Part shown: positions 1 through 12,420 of the stretch, piece after piece | Numbering within the stretch: the first letter of the stretch is position 1 | Layout of the letters: each line of letters opens with the position of its first letter | Assembly (NCBI RefSeq): GCF_047495875.1 | Contig: NC_092463.1 | Location: 35,281,724-35,345,723, forward strand | From: Pithys albifrons albifrons | Taxonomy: Eukaryota; Chordata; Aves; Passeriformes; Thamnophilidae | Length of the DNA: 64,000 nucleotides | Direction of reading: 5' to 3' | Made by a program: the position numbers and the translations under genes | The notes under the pieces: model-generated | The model's input: the letters and a program-made list of their open reading frames with translations, nothing else | The model's database searches: none | Told to the model about the DNA's origin: nothing

Positions 1-3000
1 TGAATCCTATGGAGCAGGTGCTGGCTGATGCACCGTGTGTTCATGAATGATTTTATTCTCATCCCTTCATCATGTTTCCTCTGTGTGCAGCTTTCAGAGG
101 ATGCCGTTTTCCTCACAACTGGGATAAGCTGCAACTTCCATGATTTGCTAAGTGATACCATTTTCAGGGACTTGTATCCCATGAGGCTCCTGGATGTGTG
201 CCTCCCTGGAGGCAGGTCTTGTAGCCTTGGGCATGTAACCCTGGGAAGTGAGATAGATCCTACATAAATAAAAAAATACTGACAAACCCACCAAGACAGG
301 GAAGAGCATTGGCATATTGTCAGGTTTGATTTCATGTCCTGCTGTTCTGTGGAGAGAGCAGGCCTAATATTTATTGAGATGCTGCAGTTCATTTTTAGCA
401 GCCACCTTACCATTTTACTCATACCGGGTTGCTCCCTCTTGACTCTCCTGCCTTTTGGGGCCAAGATCAGGAATGTGGCTATATAGGTTTCTTTCTGCTC
501 TTACACTGGGTAACTGCATGTCAGTTTGCACACACATGAACAGAACACAGGAGGCTGTACAGTCTCTCCGAGGCTGTGATGGTACCTGTAAGCCAGACCA
601 CCTCAGCTGCAGCAGCAGGAACTTGAGGCCAGCAAGGTAGGCTGAACAAGCCAGTCAAGTCACCATGTTCAACAGCTCATGAAGTGCTCTTGTTTTCTTA
701 AAACATCTTCTTGCTTTCAAGGTAAAGTGAAGGAGATTTGAACTCTCCATCCTACCAGCATGCAAAACAGTTTTGCTCCCTGTGGCTCTGCAAATATCAG
801 GAGTGTTGGAAAAGAGATGGGAAAGAAGCTACAGGTTGCTGTGCCAATGCTTCTGCAGGTCAAGGTGCACCTGCCAGTTGCTGGGTTTGTCTGTGCTGTT
901 CAGCTTGACCTCTTCCCCTGCCAAAATCCAGCACCTGCCTGGCCCTTCACTGCAACTATATGATCTCTGCTCTTTCCAGTTTGTATTAGAGTGGGGGACA
1001 TGGCCCTTAATACTTGGGGGTTTGTGGCAGCCATTCCTGCTCTGGCCAGACCCCTGCAACACTGATTTTTTTGGATTTCTGTGGGATCTCTCTTATGGCA
1101 TGTGAGAGGCCTGTGCCAGTTCCCTGGAAAAGGATGACTTGGTAAGTGTTTCTCCAAGGGTATTACTGCAGGAGGAAGATTCAATGACAGGTTCACTGTT
1201 TAATATCTTATTTACAATGTTTATGTTTTAAAAATGGGGGAATGACTGCTGTATGCCTAAATGGCAGAAAATTATTTTATATTTAATTTGTCCCAGTGGT
1301 CCATGTAGTGCATTAAAAAATAAAGGAAGTGGTTCACAATGGTAATATTAATAAAATCCAGTTGGTAGCACTGGCCTTAATTGTTAATCAAAGTGATGCT
1401 GCAGCTGCAGCGAGGTAGCTGGGGCCTGGGGATTGTGGTGGTCTGGGCAGCCTGGAACAGTGTGTAGATATGAGGGGAGTGCAAGTGCAGTGCTCCTGAA
1501 GATGATTTATTTTACTATACACTTTCCATCAAATCAGTGGGTGAAGCATTTACAAGTTTTAATGAGTGGAAACATTCTTTAGTATGCAGTTAGATTTATC
1601 TTTGCATGTACAAAACTGCCTTAAGATTTAAAGGCTAAATATTTAGCAGTGTTGCTAGAAATGGAAGGCTTTGAGAGACATCTCAGGTTGCTCTTTGATG
1701 TGGTGAAACTTGGTCCAGACACTTCATCCTGAGGCAAGCAGGTTGAGAGTCTCTTGAAAGTCAAGGGGAGAAAATGTGATTTTGTTTCACTGGCACTGAG
1801 CTGGGACTGCCCTTTTTGAAGCTCTGAAAATGACAGTTATGCCTGTTAAAAAAACATGCAGAGTAGCATATAGGCAATGAAACAAACAGAGGTGAACGTG
1901 CCATGTGTGCAGGAGATGGGTTGGTGGAGGATCCTGGCTCACCTGTGCTGTGCATTGTCTCCCTTCTGCAGGGGAAACCCAAGGGCAGGGCCTAACAAGG
2001 TGGGATTTCTTGCCCTTTCTGGTTCCTCCTAGGATGCCAGCTGGTTGTTCCTATTCCATGTCACCTCAGTGACTTCACTCTCTTTCCTGTTTTGGCCATG
2101 TATGCCGCTCCCTTGTGCTCCTCTAGCCCTGCCTGCCAGCTCCTGCAGTAGGGCTGTAGACTCTTCTCTGTTTCGCAGTTTTTGGGAGGCTTAGCTTGCA
2201 AGTTTTATAAAGGGCTGGAGATGAGAGAGATAACCTTAGCAAAATATTTGGTTGAGTTCTCCCTTTGTATACTTTTGAAGCAGGAACAGGATTAGCAGAA
2301 ATGCAACAGGTCAGGGCCAATCGACTGCAAGAGACAGGTGTTAAAGGTACAACATGGGCAGTGAACAACAGGATTTATTAGGAAAGTCTGTCTTACCTGC
2401 TGCTGTTTTCTGCTATGTTTTTATAAGCATATATTCTTGCAGTTTATAAAAGTGATAAAGGATTGGAGGTGGACTGTCCACTTCAGATTTCCAGGTCCCA
2501 GTTGTGCTGGTGGATGTGGAGACAGTGAGATATGTAGGAGTCCATTTGAAACAAAATCAAAAACAAAGTAAAAAAAAGTAGTGATCTCTTGGGGCCCATC
2601 TTTGCAGAGAAATTACCGATGTTGTGATGTGCGTTGAGCATATGGGTAATTTCTCGGTGTTGGTAGAGGCTGGGGTTTTGGTAGACAGCTGTACACTCCC
2701 TTGGGAGCTGCTTTGTTTCAGCTGCTTCAGGGGGCATCATCTCTGCAGAGACCTGCCTGAGCTCCCTCTGCAGTGCCAATGCAGGTCTCGTAGCACTGTT
2801 GGTGTCTAAGCCCTGTATGTCCCTAGGATGTGAATGAAGCTGTCACATGTAAGGCTGCCCCTGGGCAGGGAAGCTGTTTTGGCTGGTCAGATGATGCTTG
2901 GTTGGTTGTCCTGCCATGATGGAGCTGTAGGGTTGACTTTGCAGTTCAGGCTTCAAGGCTGCCATGGTCAGTCTGGAGTAGTGCTCTAACTTCTGACTCT

Positions 3001-4433
3001 GTTACAGCATAGTCACTGGTGAGATTTGGCTAAAGCTGCAGAAAATTATCTGCTTTAACCTCTTGTTTTTATTCTCCCACTTTCCAAACTTTCCGTCTTG
3101 CGAGCTGACATATGATGCCTTTGAGGAGATTTTGTTCTACAGTTGCAGAGAGAGAAAGCACCTGTGCTGAAACCTGCATCAGCCATTTTATGGGCCTATG
3201 AGGAAAAAAAAAAGGAATATTTTTCTTGCCTTTTGTTTTGGATAACAGCCCCGAAACACTTTGGGCTTGGCTGGAAAAGCACTTCTAACCAATGAAGGTG
3301 TCTTTGGAGATTCTCAAAAAATCCTGGTGCATGTGATAATGCTGTGTTTCCCAGGTGCTATAATATGCATGTGATTTTTGGTGGTTTGTTTTTCTGTTTT
3401 ACTCCTTTCTGGGAGATTTTTCAAATAGTAGTAGGAATTATCAGCCACCAGGCTGCTGATGAAGTAGGCTGTATGTGTCTCCCAGTCTTCTGAAATACGT
3501 CAATCTGAACAAAATGCTTTATTCTTAAAGATAGGGCACTGTCTGTCACGATGATCTTAGAGTGGGTTGATAGGAGCACTGGCAAATGGGTAGGGTGTAA
3601 CCCTGTCCCTGGCATAGCGATGCTGAGTTGCCACTTCCCTGCTGGTGCTACACTTGCAGAGCTGGCTTCCCTGGCAGTACCAGCTGCAGGCTGGAGCGAG
3701 CACAGCCATGTTCCTCTCATTGATGGAGAGCAATGTGGTATTTATACTGAGCTGGGGTTGGCAGCAGAGGATGGATGCTCTGCAATGAGGTAACCCTTTC
3801 AGAAAATCTGTTGGAGCAAATCTGAGTGAACTTGGTGTCTATTTGCATCCTTTTTGCATTTGGATAATCTAAGTCTGGTTGTGCTGTGCCTTGAAATGCT
3901 AGATTGCTGTGCCATGCCTGCTAGCTGAGTGACCCTGTTGGGCATTTCCAGGCATTTGCAATCTGTGCTGAGAAGACTGGACCACATTGGCTGGACAGTC
4001 CCAAAGAGATTTTGGGAAGGGCTGTGAAATCAGTGTTCGTTCAGGACTAGCTATCAGTTGAGGCGATGATAAGATGTGGTCAAGTGAGGTCTGGCCTCAG
4101 AAAGGTAGCCCAAGCACCTGTCAAAAGCTGCCTCTGCCTGAGAGTGAAAGGGTTTTAAATCAGCAGTTGGACTGCTGGCTCAGGTCAAATCCCTGAACAG
4201 ACAGAAATCTCATGCTACATGTTAGGCAAGCCACAAGGAGGTGGTTTACAGTGAAAGTAAACACTATCTTTACAGCACAGGATACAAACTGAGTCACATT
4301 GGGTAATAGGAAAAATCTGCTGACCTGCTTGCATCACTGTCCTTACAGAACTATTAAAAATTATGAATTGTAAATTATTTTCTCATTAATTTTCTTGGAT
4401 CCAAAGTGTCACCCTCAGGAAAGATGCTGGAGT
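1..4433. other. Non-coding stretch, probably GALNT16 intron 1 or upstream DNA
   Basis: No frame longer than about 110 codons and none with a recognisable domain. Overlapping short frames on both strands at 760-1200 look like chance. There are simple A/T runs but no repeat whose ends I can place. Assignment to intron 1 rests only on the absence of the GALNT16 first coding exon downstream. Confidence 0.5.
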
Positions 4434-4438
4434 TGAAG
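4434..4438. repeat. Left target-site duplication of the first solo LTR (tgaag)
   Basis: The five bases tgaag immediately precede the TGTTGTAG start of the LTR and recur at 5252-5256 immediately after its end. Confidence 0.75.
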
Positions 4439-5251
4439 TGTTGTAGTTTGGGATTATTATGTAAATTCTCTCCCCTGCCACTAACTGCCCATGCCAGCAG
4501 TTAACAAAAGAAGCAGTTAACTACTGATCACTTGGATGGGGGCAGGTTTGTCTCTTTTGTTTTTTGGGGACATCTCTTTTTCTTAGCTCAGTGGAAGGCA
4601 GGAGCGGTGGCTGCCGAGGAGAGAAGTGGCTCTGCTGGCACTGCTGGGGATTCTGGCTGAGCTGCTGCTTTTTTCTCCTCGCCGTGGCTGTTTCTCCCGG
4701 TTCCTGCATCTGGGATCCCCGCCTCTGTTGCAGTCTGACCACCGCCCGCACTGACCACCGCCTGCACCGTCACAGCCTGCCCGCCCCGGCTGGGGCAGTG
4801 ACCCAGGAGAGAGAGAGGTTTGCAGCTGCTTTTGCAGGACACGTGGTGGTTCCCCACTTTCAGCTTTCTTTTTCCTTCATCTGGGACAAGAGACACAGAG
4901 TTCATCTGAGAGCCACCACTCCTCTGTCTCGCTGGAGAGGGACTGGGAGCTACTGGGAACTCACTCCGCAGCCAGCCGGACTGTGACACTGACACTGCTT
5001 AAGTATAACTTTTCCTCCTGGAGGAAAACCTGCTGGGTTTTGTTTTTGGTTTTTTTTTCTTTCTCTTGTGGTGTTGGGGAAGCGGTTTGCACTAGTCTGT
5101 TTATATATAGCAGTTAAGAACAGTTATCTTTCTTCTATTAAAATTCCTTTTTTCTTAAATTTGATAAAGAGTGGCGTGATTATTGTGGAGAAGGCCCCCT
5201 CCCCCGCTTGTGGGTAAACATTTTGGGTTTTTTCCTCCTCAAACCAAGACG
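4439..5251 (+). mobile_element. Solo LTR, ERVL-like, with 5-bp target duplication
   Basis: The element is 813 bp. It starts TGTTGTAGTTTGGG and ends CTCAAACCAAGACG, so its termini are imperfect inverted repeats; the final CA of a canonical TG...CA element is CG. The pentamer tgaag lies directly on both sides (4434-4438 and 5252-5256), as expected for an integrated LTR. Inside are a GC-rich U3-like part (4600-4990), a TATA-like TTATATATAG (5101-5110), an ATTAAA polyadenylation-type hexamer (5137-5142) and a T-rich tail. No gag, pol or env sequence adjoins it, so it is a solo LTR left by recombination. The 5-bp duplication fits avian ERVL; the family name is not known to me. The 140-codon frame at 4564-4986 lies inside it and is not a gene. 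Confidence 0.8.
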
Positions 5252-5256
5252 TGAAG
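5252..5256. repeat. Right target-site duplication of the first solo LTR (tgaag)
   Basis: Copy of 4434-4438 placed directly after the LTR terminus AAACCAAGACG. Confidence 0.75.
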
Positions 5257-8200
5257 TAAACATGATAGGGTGATACCAATGATTGTGTGAGGCAGGGCTA
5301 ATGTGAAATATAGGTTATTGCTACATTCTTTCTTCTGCTGCTGTTCAGCTATTAATTATAAAGCACTGCCCTGTGTGGTTGGCACCACTCTGATTTTGTG
5401 GGAATCGAAAGGGCTACCTGAGAGCTTCTGCCACTCCTATGATTTTGGATGCATTAGTCATGGCATGGCAGTGCCATGGCACTTGAGTCCTCTCGCCCAC
5501 TGCCAGCGTCCACAGGGCAGTGGGTCTCACCAATGCTCACTTACACTGAGGAATTCTTTCAGACAGTGTACTGTGTGGACCTTTTCAGAGACACTTGATG
5601 TCTGCAAAGCTGAGCCCTTTAAATCTTGGTACCCTAGTTAACAGGGATTTAGTCCTCTCGACCTGTCACAGTCCATCTCATTTTTCTCTCTCTTTCCCTT
5701 TAGTTAGAGGATTATAATTGTTGCATTGAGCTTAAAGGGGATTGGAATGCTCTGTATTTTAATTCTGCTTTTGCCCAATATGTCCTAAGAGACATCATAA
5801 AGAATGGACAGGAATGGATAAATAGGTATTAGCACCACTGCAAGTGCTGAAGAAGGGGTAAGAAAACTCTCCCTACCCTATTGTGCCTGTATTATTTTAG
5901 AGTCTGCACAGGATGCTCTATGACCTCCTGAGCTGTGGCAGCTGTCCAACACACTGGCATTAGTCTGTGTCCACAGATTGCCTGGTAAGGAGGAGCAGGG
6001 GCTCCTGGCAGTCAGTTGGGCAGGACCAGCAGCTGCAGGGGGAGAGAGTTCTGATGGAACTGGGTGCATGAAGGGATCCCTTTCTTATTTTTCTATATCT
6101 CCTGCACCATATGAGCCTTGTAAGACATTCTGTAGTTCCCCAGCTGACGAATGCATAAAAGGAACTTGCTGCTGCCAGTGGGCTGCATGTTCAGAAACCC
6201 CAGTACTCAGCTGCACATAGTGCCTTCAGCTCAGCTTCAGCAGAATCCAAAATCTAAACTTTGATCTAAACTTGACTTTTTGGAGGGCCAGGGGAGAGGT
6301 GTAGGTGGGTGGTGCTGTTCACTATGAAAGAATACATAGAAGTGTTAGGAAGCAGAAATGCAGAGTGACCATTTGAACTCCTCTAGTTGATATAGCAGTG
6401 AATCTGAGAAATCAGGAAATAACGCTATACATGGTATTTATTAAATATCCAGGAAGTTGCTAAACTTAATGAATTAAGAGTAAGTAAATTTCAAGTATCC
6501 ACAATACATCATCAGTTTTCTTGTTCAGTTTTCTATTACTCCTTTTATAATTCCACTAGAAATACACCTCCCACTGCAGTATTTAGCTGTGTGAAGCTTT
6601 GATGGTGGTCTTTGCTATTCTCTGGGGCAAGGATAACCATGAAGCATGTTGCCAGATGGTTATTTTGAATCCCTAAAGGCAATTCATGTCTTTATGGTCT
6701 TGAGTAGGTGAATTGGATTTGAATGAAAAATATTTCTACTGATCCCAGAATTTGCTTTAAGTTTTCTGTTCAGTATTTTTTTCCCCAAGTGAATTCCCAT
6801 ATCATTGTCTCATATCTGATCAGAGTAAATTGAGATGCATTTTGGTCACTGCCTATCAGTTGGGAGCCCTTTGCAAGTCAAATGCTGCTTTAGCCTGGAG
6901 TGGGCTCAGCAGCCCTGCAATGCACAGGTAGACCTGCACTGGCTCACCATGGGGGTGACTCCAGCCATTACCTGGGTCTGCTTGGCAAGAGTTGGGTGAG
7001 GGTTGCCAGTGTGCTCAGGATTCAGGTGCAAAAGGAGAGACATGGAGGAAAGCTGTTCTCTGTGAAAACTGTCTACTCACACAGTTGCCAGCTTTTCCCC
7101 TGCCCTGGCTGTAACTCTGTGTACCAGTGAGTGCACAGCCTAGCTCACAGCTGGATGTGTGTCTCTGTCACAGGCTCTTTCTGTATGTGAGGGACTTGTT
7201 TTGGGGTTCTTCGGGGATGGGAAAGTGAGGCAGGGAGACTATTTGAATAATGAACTGTTAGGGCCTGCCACAGGCCTGCCTGGAGTTACCAGTCATCTCG
7301 CCACCCTTTTCCAAGCAATTTGCACATCAGAGTTGTCTGGGATGTCCTATTTTGTTTTTCCTATCCAAGATCTCACACAAGGCCTGTGCTGCTGGATGCT
7401 TCCTGATTATCTACAGATCTCTTGGGTATCCAGACTGGAGGCTCTTCTGCGCAGGATGAAATGTGAACAGAAAAGACAGCTTCTGTCCTGCAATTTATAG
7501 CCTCTGCAGATGAGTAAGAGAGAGTTCGGGATAGAAAGCATTCTTTACCCCACTTCCTGTTGCAGAGCTGAGATTAAGCCTCTATCTCTGCTGAAAGAAT
7601 GCAAAGGTATTATTCAGATCTGCTAACCTCTGGTTATTAACTGATGAAAATACCAGTGAAGGCAAGACAGCTTGGATACTAAGTGTGTACCAACACTTAC
7701 TCAACTTTCTGTTGGATTCTAGCTACTACTAAGAGACAATTAAAACTCAGTTTCCCCTCTGGTAGCTGCTATTGTACCTGGCTATACCTCCTACGTTTTG
7801 TCTTGGTAATATATTTTGACCACCTCCCCACCCCTTGTAATTTCTCTGGTCAGTGATGTGTTGGCCACCTAAAACTACTTGGGCACTTTGTGTGTAACGT
7901 GAGGGGGCTAGGACAGCTTGAGGGAAACAAATTTGGCTTGTGGCTGGAGGGGGTTGTTGGGGAATCCCCTGCCCCTGCTTACCTCAGTTACCCCAAATTC
8001 CAGCTCAGGTCTTGGTGTGCATTTCTTTCTGCATGTTCATTTTGGGGGAAGAGTCAGCATTTGGGGATAATTTGCTGGGAGGGGAAGTGAGGAGACAAGT
8101 TAGAAGAAGCTTCTAAAGGATTTCTGTATGTGCAAATGTTAATTATTAAACCTGCTACCATGTAGCAACATGATTTCTCATCGTGATAAGCTGCCTCTCC

Positions 8201-9229
8201 AGGCTGGACAGGAATAAATGTCAGAGTTGTTTGCTGACCTCTGGAAGCTGGACTTCAGGACTTCAGCTTTTCCCACTTCAGTCCTAATTCTGAACGGTGT
8301 TGAAACACTCCTTAGCAGGCTGGGGTTGCAACCAGTGGGAGTCCTTGGGGCTGATGCTGCTTCTTCAGTCTCAATTCTGCTTTTGGAGAATGGAATTCTC
8401 AATTTAATCAGGGTAGAGTGAGGTTCCCCACGTATTGTTTTCAATGCCAAATAACAGCCATCACCATTGTCTAGCTTCTAGTTCTGTGCTTAAACAAGTA
8501 TCTTGTGTAACTTGCACTTGTGGCTGGAAAATACACTGTAGGACTTTTAATCATTCGTTCTGCAGAAAAAACTTTTCATCTGGGAATATGTTTGTGGCAT
8601 TTGTAGCAGGTTCTTGTTCTTTGTCTTGCTACTAAGTTCTTTATGCAGATAGATAACAACATAAGTGCCTGGATGCTGAAATGCTTATATGCCTGGCTGG
8701 TGGCATGTAGCACAAGTTGTCATATGCCATCTGACTGGGCATATGTCCTTTTCCCCACAGGTTATTAATAGTCAAATGCAAGCACAAACAACAGCATCTA
8801 CTTTTTTAGGAGCAGAATTTTACAAGCTGCTGAATTCAGCTGGTTGTACTCATTTCCCCTCAAATAGGAGTCTGAATGTGGGGCATCCATTGCTGCTACT
8901 GCACACCCAACTTTGTGCTGAGAAGTGGTACTTAACAAGTTCAGACTCTAGCAGTCTGGACAACATCAGCTAGATGACAAGAAGTTACAAATGGATGACC
9001 AGGCAGTTACTCCCATTGGTTTGGCAAGTGGTATTGGGTAACATTTGTTGCCAGTAATTCTGTAATGCAGTAAGGGAAACTCACAGTCTAGGAATGGGAC
9101 TCGTGGGGTACAGCATGTACCTGGGGCTGGATAACCTGCTCTGTGAGGCATGCTGGAAAGCATCTCTCCTGATCAGAGAGGTGAGGAGTAATGTTTCTAA
9201 GTCAGCAGCAATACGCCACCTCAAGAAAG

Positions 9230-9660
9230 CTCCTAACAGCTGCGAGTAACTCGAAGTCCTTAGGTAAGTCTGTCCTGTTTGACACAGACTTGCTACTGCG
9301 TCTTGAATATCTCTACAATAGTTCTATTGGGGTACTGGGTGTGGGACAGTATTGGTTCTGCAGAATTGGTTCTGCAGAATGGCTCCGCACTGTAAGCAGA
9401 TATGGGCTTTTTGGACTTACTTCAGGGGGGAAAATGGCCAAAATAGACGAAAATCTCTGATGATCTAAAGGAAACGCCTTTGCTCCTGAGAAGGGTGAGT
9501 GAAAAATCCCCACCTGTTTGGTAGGGCGGTTCAGGCTCCGTGTGGCTGTTGGTTCCAGAAGGTCGTGCAATTCTTGGGCCAGTTCAGGACCTCCAGCGCT
9601 ACCAAAGTGCTCGAGAAAAGCAATTGTACAGGAATGTCTTTGACGTTAGAGGGCAGCTCA
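9230..9660. other. Local cluster of CpG dinucleotides, possible regulatory element
   Basis: About a dozen CpGs fall in this 430-bp stretch (tgcgag, ctcgaa, ctgcgt, tccgca, agacga, aacgcc, ggcggt, tccgtg, gtcgtg, agcgct, ctcgag, gacgtt), clearly more than its AT-rich neighbours. It ends with TTAGAGGGCAGCTC (9647-9660), resembling the AGAGGGCAGC half of a CTCF site. No promoter or exon could be placed. This is weak evidence for an intronic regulatory element. Confidence 0.25.
9351..9378 (+). repeat. Perfect 14-bp tandem duplication
   Basis: The unit attggttctgcaga occurs twice head to tail with no mismatch. It is a small local duplication, possibly polymorphic in copy number. Confidence 0.9.
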
Positions 9661-10086
9661 GCTATGTGTCCCCAGGACAGACATTGTTGGACAAGTAACA
9701 AGGTATTTATACTGTGCTTTAAGTAAATGTTGACCTAAAAGAACTTGTCATTGCACATTTCTAAAAAATCTGTTTAAAAAAACCTCTCTTAGCTTTAATT
9801 AAATTGATTTGTTACATTTCTGAGAGTGTAATGGTAATCAGCAATATTCTTCTTGGTCTGCTGGACTAGCTTATCTGAATTGGAGGAGCTTCCTTGATGC
9901 TTCTTTGGAATGACAACATGGGGTGCAATAACTTCTGTCGTTAATATGTTCTCCTAATATCGAGGGGGTGTGGAAGTACTAAAATATATATTTAAAACAT
10001 TTGAATGTTTGCTGAAGTGTAAACTCTTAACATTACCTTTCTTACCTGGTTACTTGAGGTGTTTGAGTTTATTAGAAAAGAAGAAG

Positions 10087-10120
10087 GTTTTGTTTTTTTG
10101 TTTTTTTTTTTTTTAATTTA
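10087..10120 (+). repeat. T-rich homopolymer tract
   Basis: A run of T interrupted by single G residues, followed by AATTTATTTCC. Simple low-complexity sequence; it may be the reversed A-tail of an old retroposed copy, but no body is recognisable. Confidence 0.7.
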
Positions 10121-11084
10121 TTTCCTCTTTACATGTATTTTGGTGTTTGCATTGGTCACAGAATGTTAAAATAACTGCAGCCTCCCTGCAGATGCTGACT
10201 GCCTCCTGAAGAAATGGCCCATGAAGAAATTCTTGGAGCTTCTGGCTTGTTTCAGGAGACACAGAAACTATCTGATAGCTCTTCCTTCCCTCTCTCCCAT
10301 TAAATAGGTTGATAATACAATATGCAGAATGCACAACACTGTGGTTTTAGTCTATATTGAGACAGTTTGAATGCCTAGTATCTGAAACGAGAAGGAAAGA
10401 TTGTTTTAAGACTGCTGGGACTACAGAGTAGGATTAAGTGTGACTGGGCTGGAGCTGACTGCTCCTTGCTGTACGTTTTTTAAAGATGTGTGATTTGGAA
10501 GGAGAAGACTGCTGTTGGAGAGGCCTGTCTGCTCCTTCAGAGCTAATTTAATATCCTACCTTCCATTCAAGCAAGGGAAATTCTGTCAATGGATTTTTTC
10601 ATATTGTATTAAGTGACTTAGCTGTATGTCATGGCTTAATTGTGTTATCCCAGAGAGCAGCGGATAGAGGATGATTTTCCTTGCTGCTTTGGAAAGAGAC
10701 TGCTCCCATCTGATTCAGCTGCTAGGCAGCCAGATTTCTCTCTGCTGGTCAATAAACAGAAACTGCTGTTTCATGCACCAGAAACTGGGGTACTGGTTGC
10801 CATAGTTATGACTTAATTACTAGTGTCAGATTAGTTAGGACTTGGATATTGCACCAAGCGAAGGATATATCTACTGGAAAGAAACGTACATGTTGAAAAT
10901 GAATCTCTGTATCTATGTTAAACAGATTTGTAGCAGCATCAAATAGTTTTTACAGAAAAGCAATCCACAGACAATGAGACTGAAATACTACAGTTGGTAC
11001 TTTTGGTAATAAAATATTTTTCGCGTTGACAGGTCATGTGCACTTGACTCTTCAGAAATGTGGGAAGTGCTTAAGCATCTTCTT

Positions 11085-11150
11085 TTACAGATCAAGAGTC
11101 TGAGGGAGGCTCAGAAAGGTTAAAGTCTTGATTTACACTGATTGCTCAGG
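11085..11150 (-). repeat. MIR-like fragment (old SINE)
   Basis: The stretch tttacagatcaagagtctga followed by ggctcagaaaggttaaagtc resembles the conserved MIR segment ACAGATGAGGAAACTGAGGC followed by AGAGAGGTTAAGTGAC. Divergence is high and no ends can be set. Confidence 0.35.
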
Positions 11151-11775
11151 CTTCATTGACTTTGCCTTTGACTGTCTTTCCCACCGGGCATTTAACTGAC
11201 ATCACCTTCCTTAGAGCTCCAGTGCATGTTTAAATAGTCATGGCTCTTTTGCAAAGAAAGCAGGGGTAATAAGGAAAATTGAAGTGAATATCCCCCTCTG
11301 ATGCACAGAGTCAGCATGTTTTGCCCTCAAAGGATAGCACCTGTCCTCTTGCAGTGTCTTTGGGATGCAGCATTGAGAGTGCTCAGGTTTCTGTTTGCAA
11401 GTGGGACACCTTGCAGTGCTGCAAGGTGAAGGCCCTTGTAATGAGTGGCTCAAATGAAGCAGACAATAACAAGTTGTGCAGGAATGGTTCATTGGCTCCT
11501 GCCTGGCAGAAGGAAAAGTGTTGCTGTGATTTGTGCTTACCTAGCTATGCAGCTGAATTTTATCCTTGAAGTGAGTTCCTGGTTTAGAGAAAAGCCCTCA
11601 CGTGAAACACATGCCATTTGCACAGGGTTCTTAATTAGAATTCAGCAAAACATAGGTATCTTTCTCGTTATTATGGCTGGTGAAAAAGATTAATTACATC
11701 AACAGAAACATGCCTGATGTTGTTTACTATATGAATGTGGCAATCCTTTATGTCTGCAGAAAGAGATGAGGTTCC

Positions 11776-11780
11776 ATATG
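11776..11780. repeat. Left target-site duplication of the second solo LTR (atatg)
   Basis: atatg directly precedes TGTTATGGG and recurs at 12416-12420. Confidence 0.85.
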
Positions 11781-12415
11781 TGTTATGGGTTTAGCCAGGT
11801 GGGCCTAAATTTAGGTTTTAAAGTTCAGCTAGGCCTGGGAATTGTCAGCTGACTTGAGCTGGGCTGAGCTAGCTAACAGCTGACTTCTTCTAGCCAATAA
11901 TATTGTATTCCATACCATATTGCATCATCTCAAAAGGGGTAAGAGCTGGTGTGTGGGTGTGGCTTGTTCAGTTGCTTCACAGCTGTGGTGCCAGCAAGAC
12001 ACTCTGCTGTCCCAGGAGGGATGGGGAGGCCCAAGCCCAGAGCACCGGCTTAACATCATGTTATCTGAGGGAAGTAAAATATTTGTTCCTAGCTTTTCTC
12101 TCTGCTTAAGTCTGTCTCTGAAGTATCAACTTCTCTAGAATGATTTGTAGTTAAAATGGTAGAATTTGTGTTTACTGGGAAGTGGGAAGTTATTTCTTGT
12201 TATACATGACTTGTGTAAGTGTGTGTTACATTGTAGTTTCCTCTTAATTTTCTCTTTTCTGTATAAATACATGTAGTTAGTTTCAGCATAGACCTGGCTT
12301 TGGAAGTTTTTTTTTCCTCTCTCCCTCTCCTTTTCCCCTTAGCTGGTTGGGGGGAGGAGGAACCCTTTTCACTCTGTCCTGGACAGTTGGCATTTTGCCA
12401 GCTCAACCCAGGACA
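11781..12415 (+). mobile_element. Solo LTR, ERVL-like, with perfect 5-bp target duplication
   Basis: The element is 635 bp, from TGTTATGGGTTTAGCC to AACCCAGGACA. The termini are canonical TG...CA and form an imperfect inverted repeat (TGTTATGGGTT against TGTCCTGGGTT). The pentamer atatg flanks both sides (11776-11780 and 12416-12420). A TATA-like GTATAAATAC sits at 12261-12270, followed by a pyrimidine-rich segment (12306-12340). No internal retroviral genes adjoin. The terminal sequences are related to those of the LTR at 4439-5251, but the bodies look different, so it is probably a different subfamily of the same class. Confidence 0.88.
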
Positions 12416-12420
12416 ATATG
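12416..12420. repeat. Right target-site duplication of the second solo LTR (atatg)
   Basis: atatg directly follows the LTR end CCCAGGACA; copy of 11776-11780. Confidence 0.85.

Larger units (their letters stand above)
5257..11775. other. Non-coding stretch between the two solo LTRs
   Basis: No supported gene. It contains a 14-bp tandem pair (9351-9378), a stretch with unusually many CpG dinucleotides (about 9230-9660), a long T run near 10090-10120 and a MIR-like segment near 11085-11150. Frames up to about 113 codons have no domains. Confidence 0.5.

Noticed and set aside
4564..4986. 140-codon plus frame and 135-codon minus frame with a hydrophobic stretch
   Set aside because: Both lie within the GC-rich part of the solo LTR 4439-5251; open because of composition.
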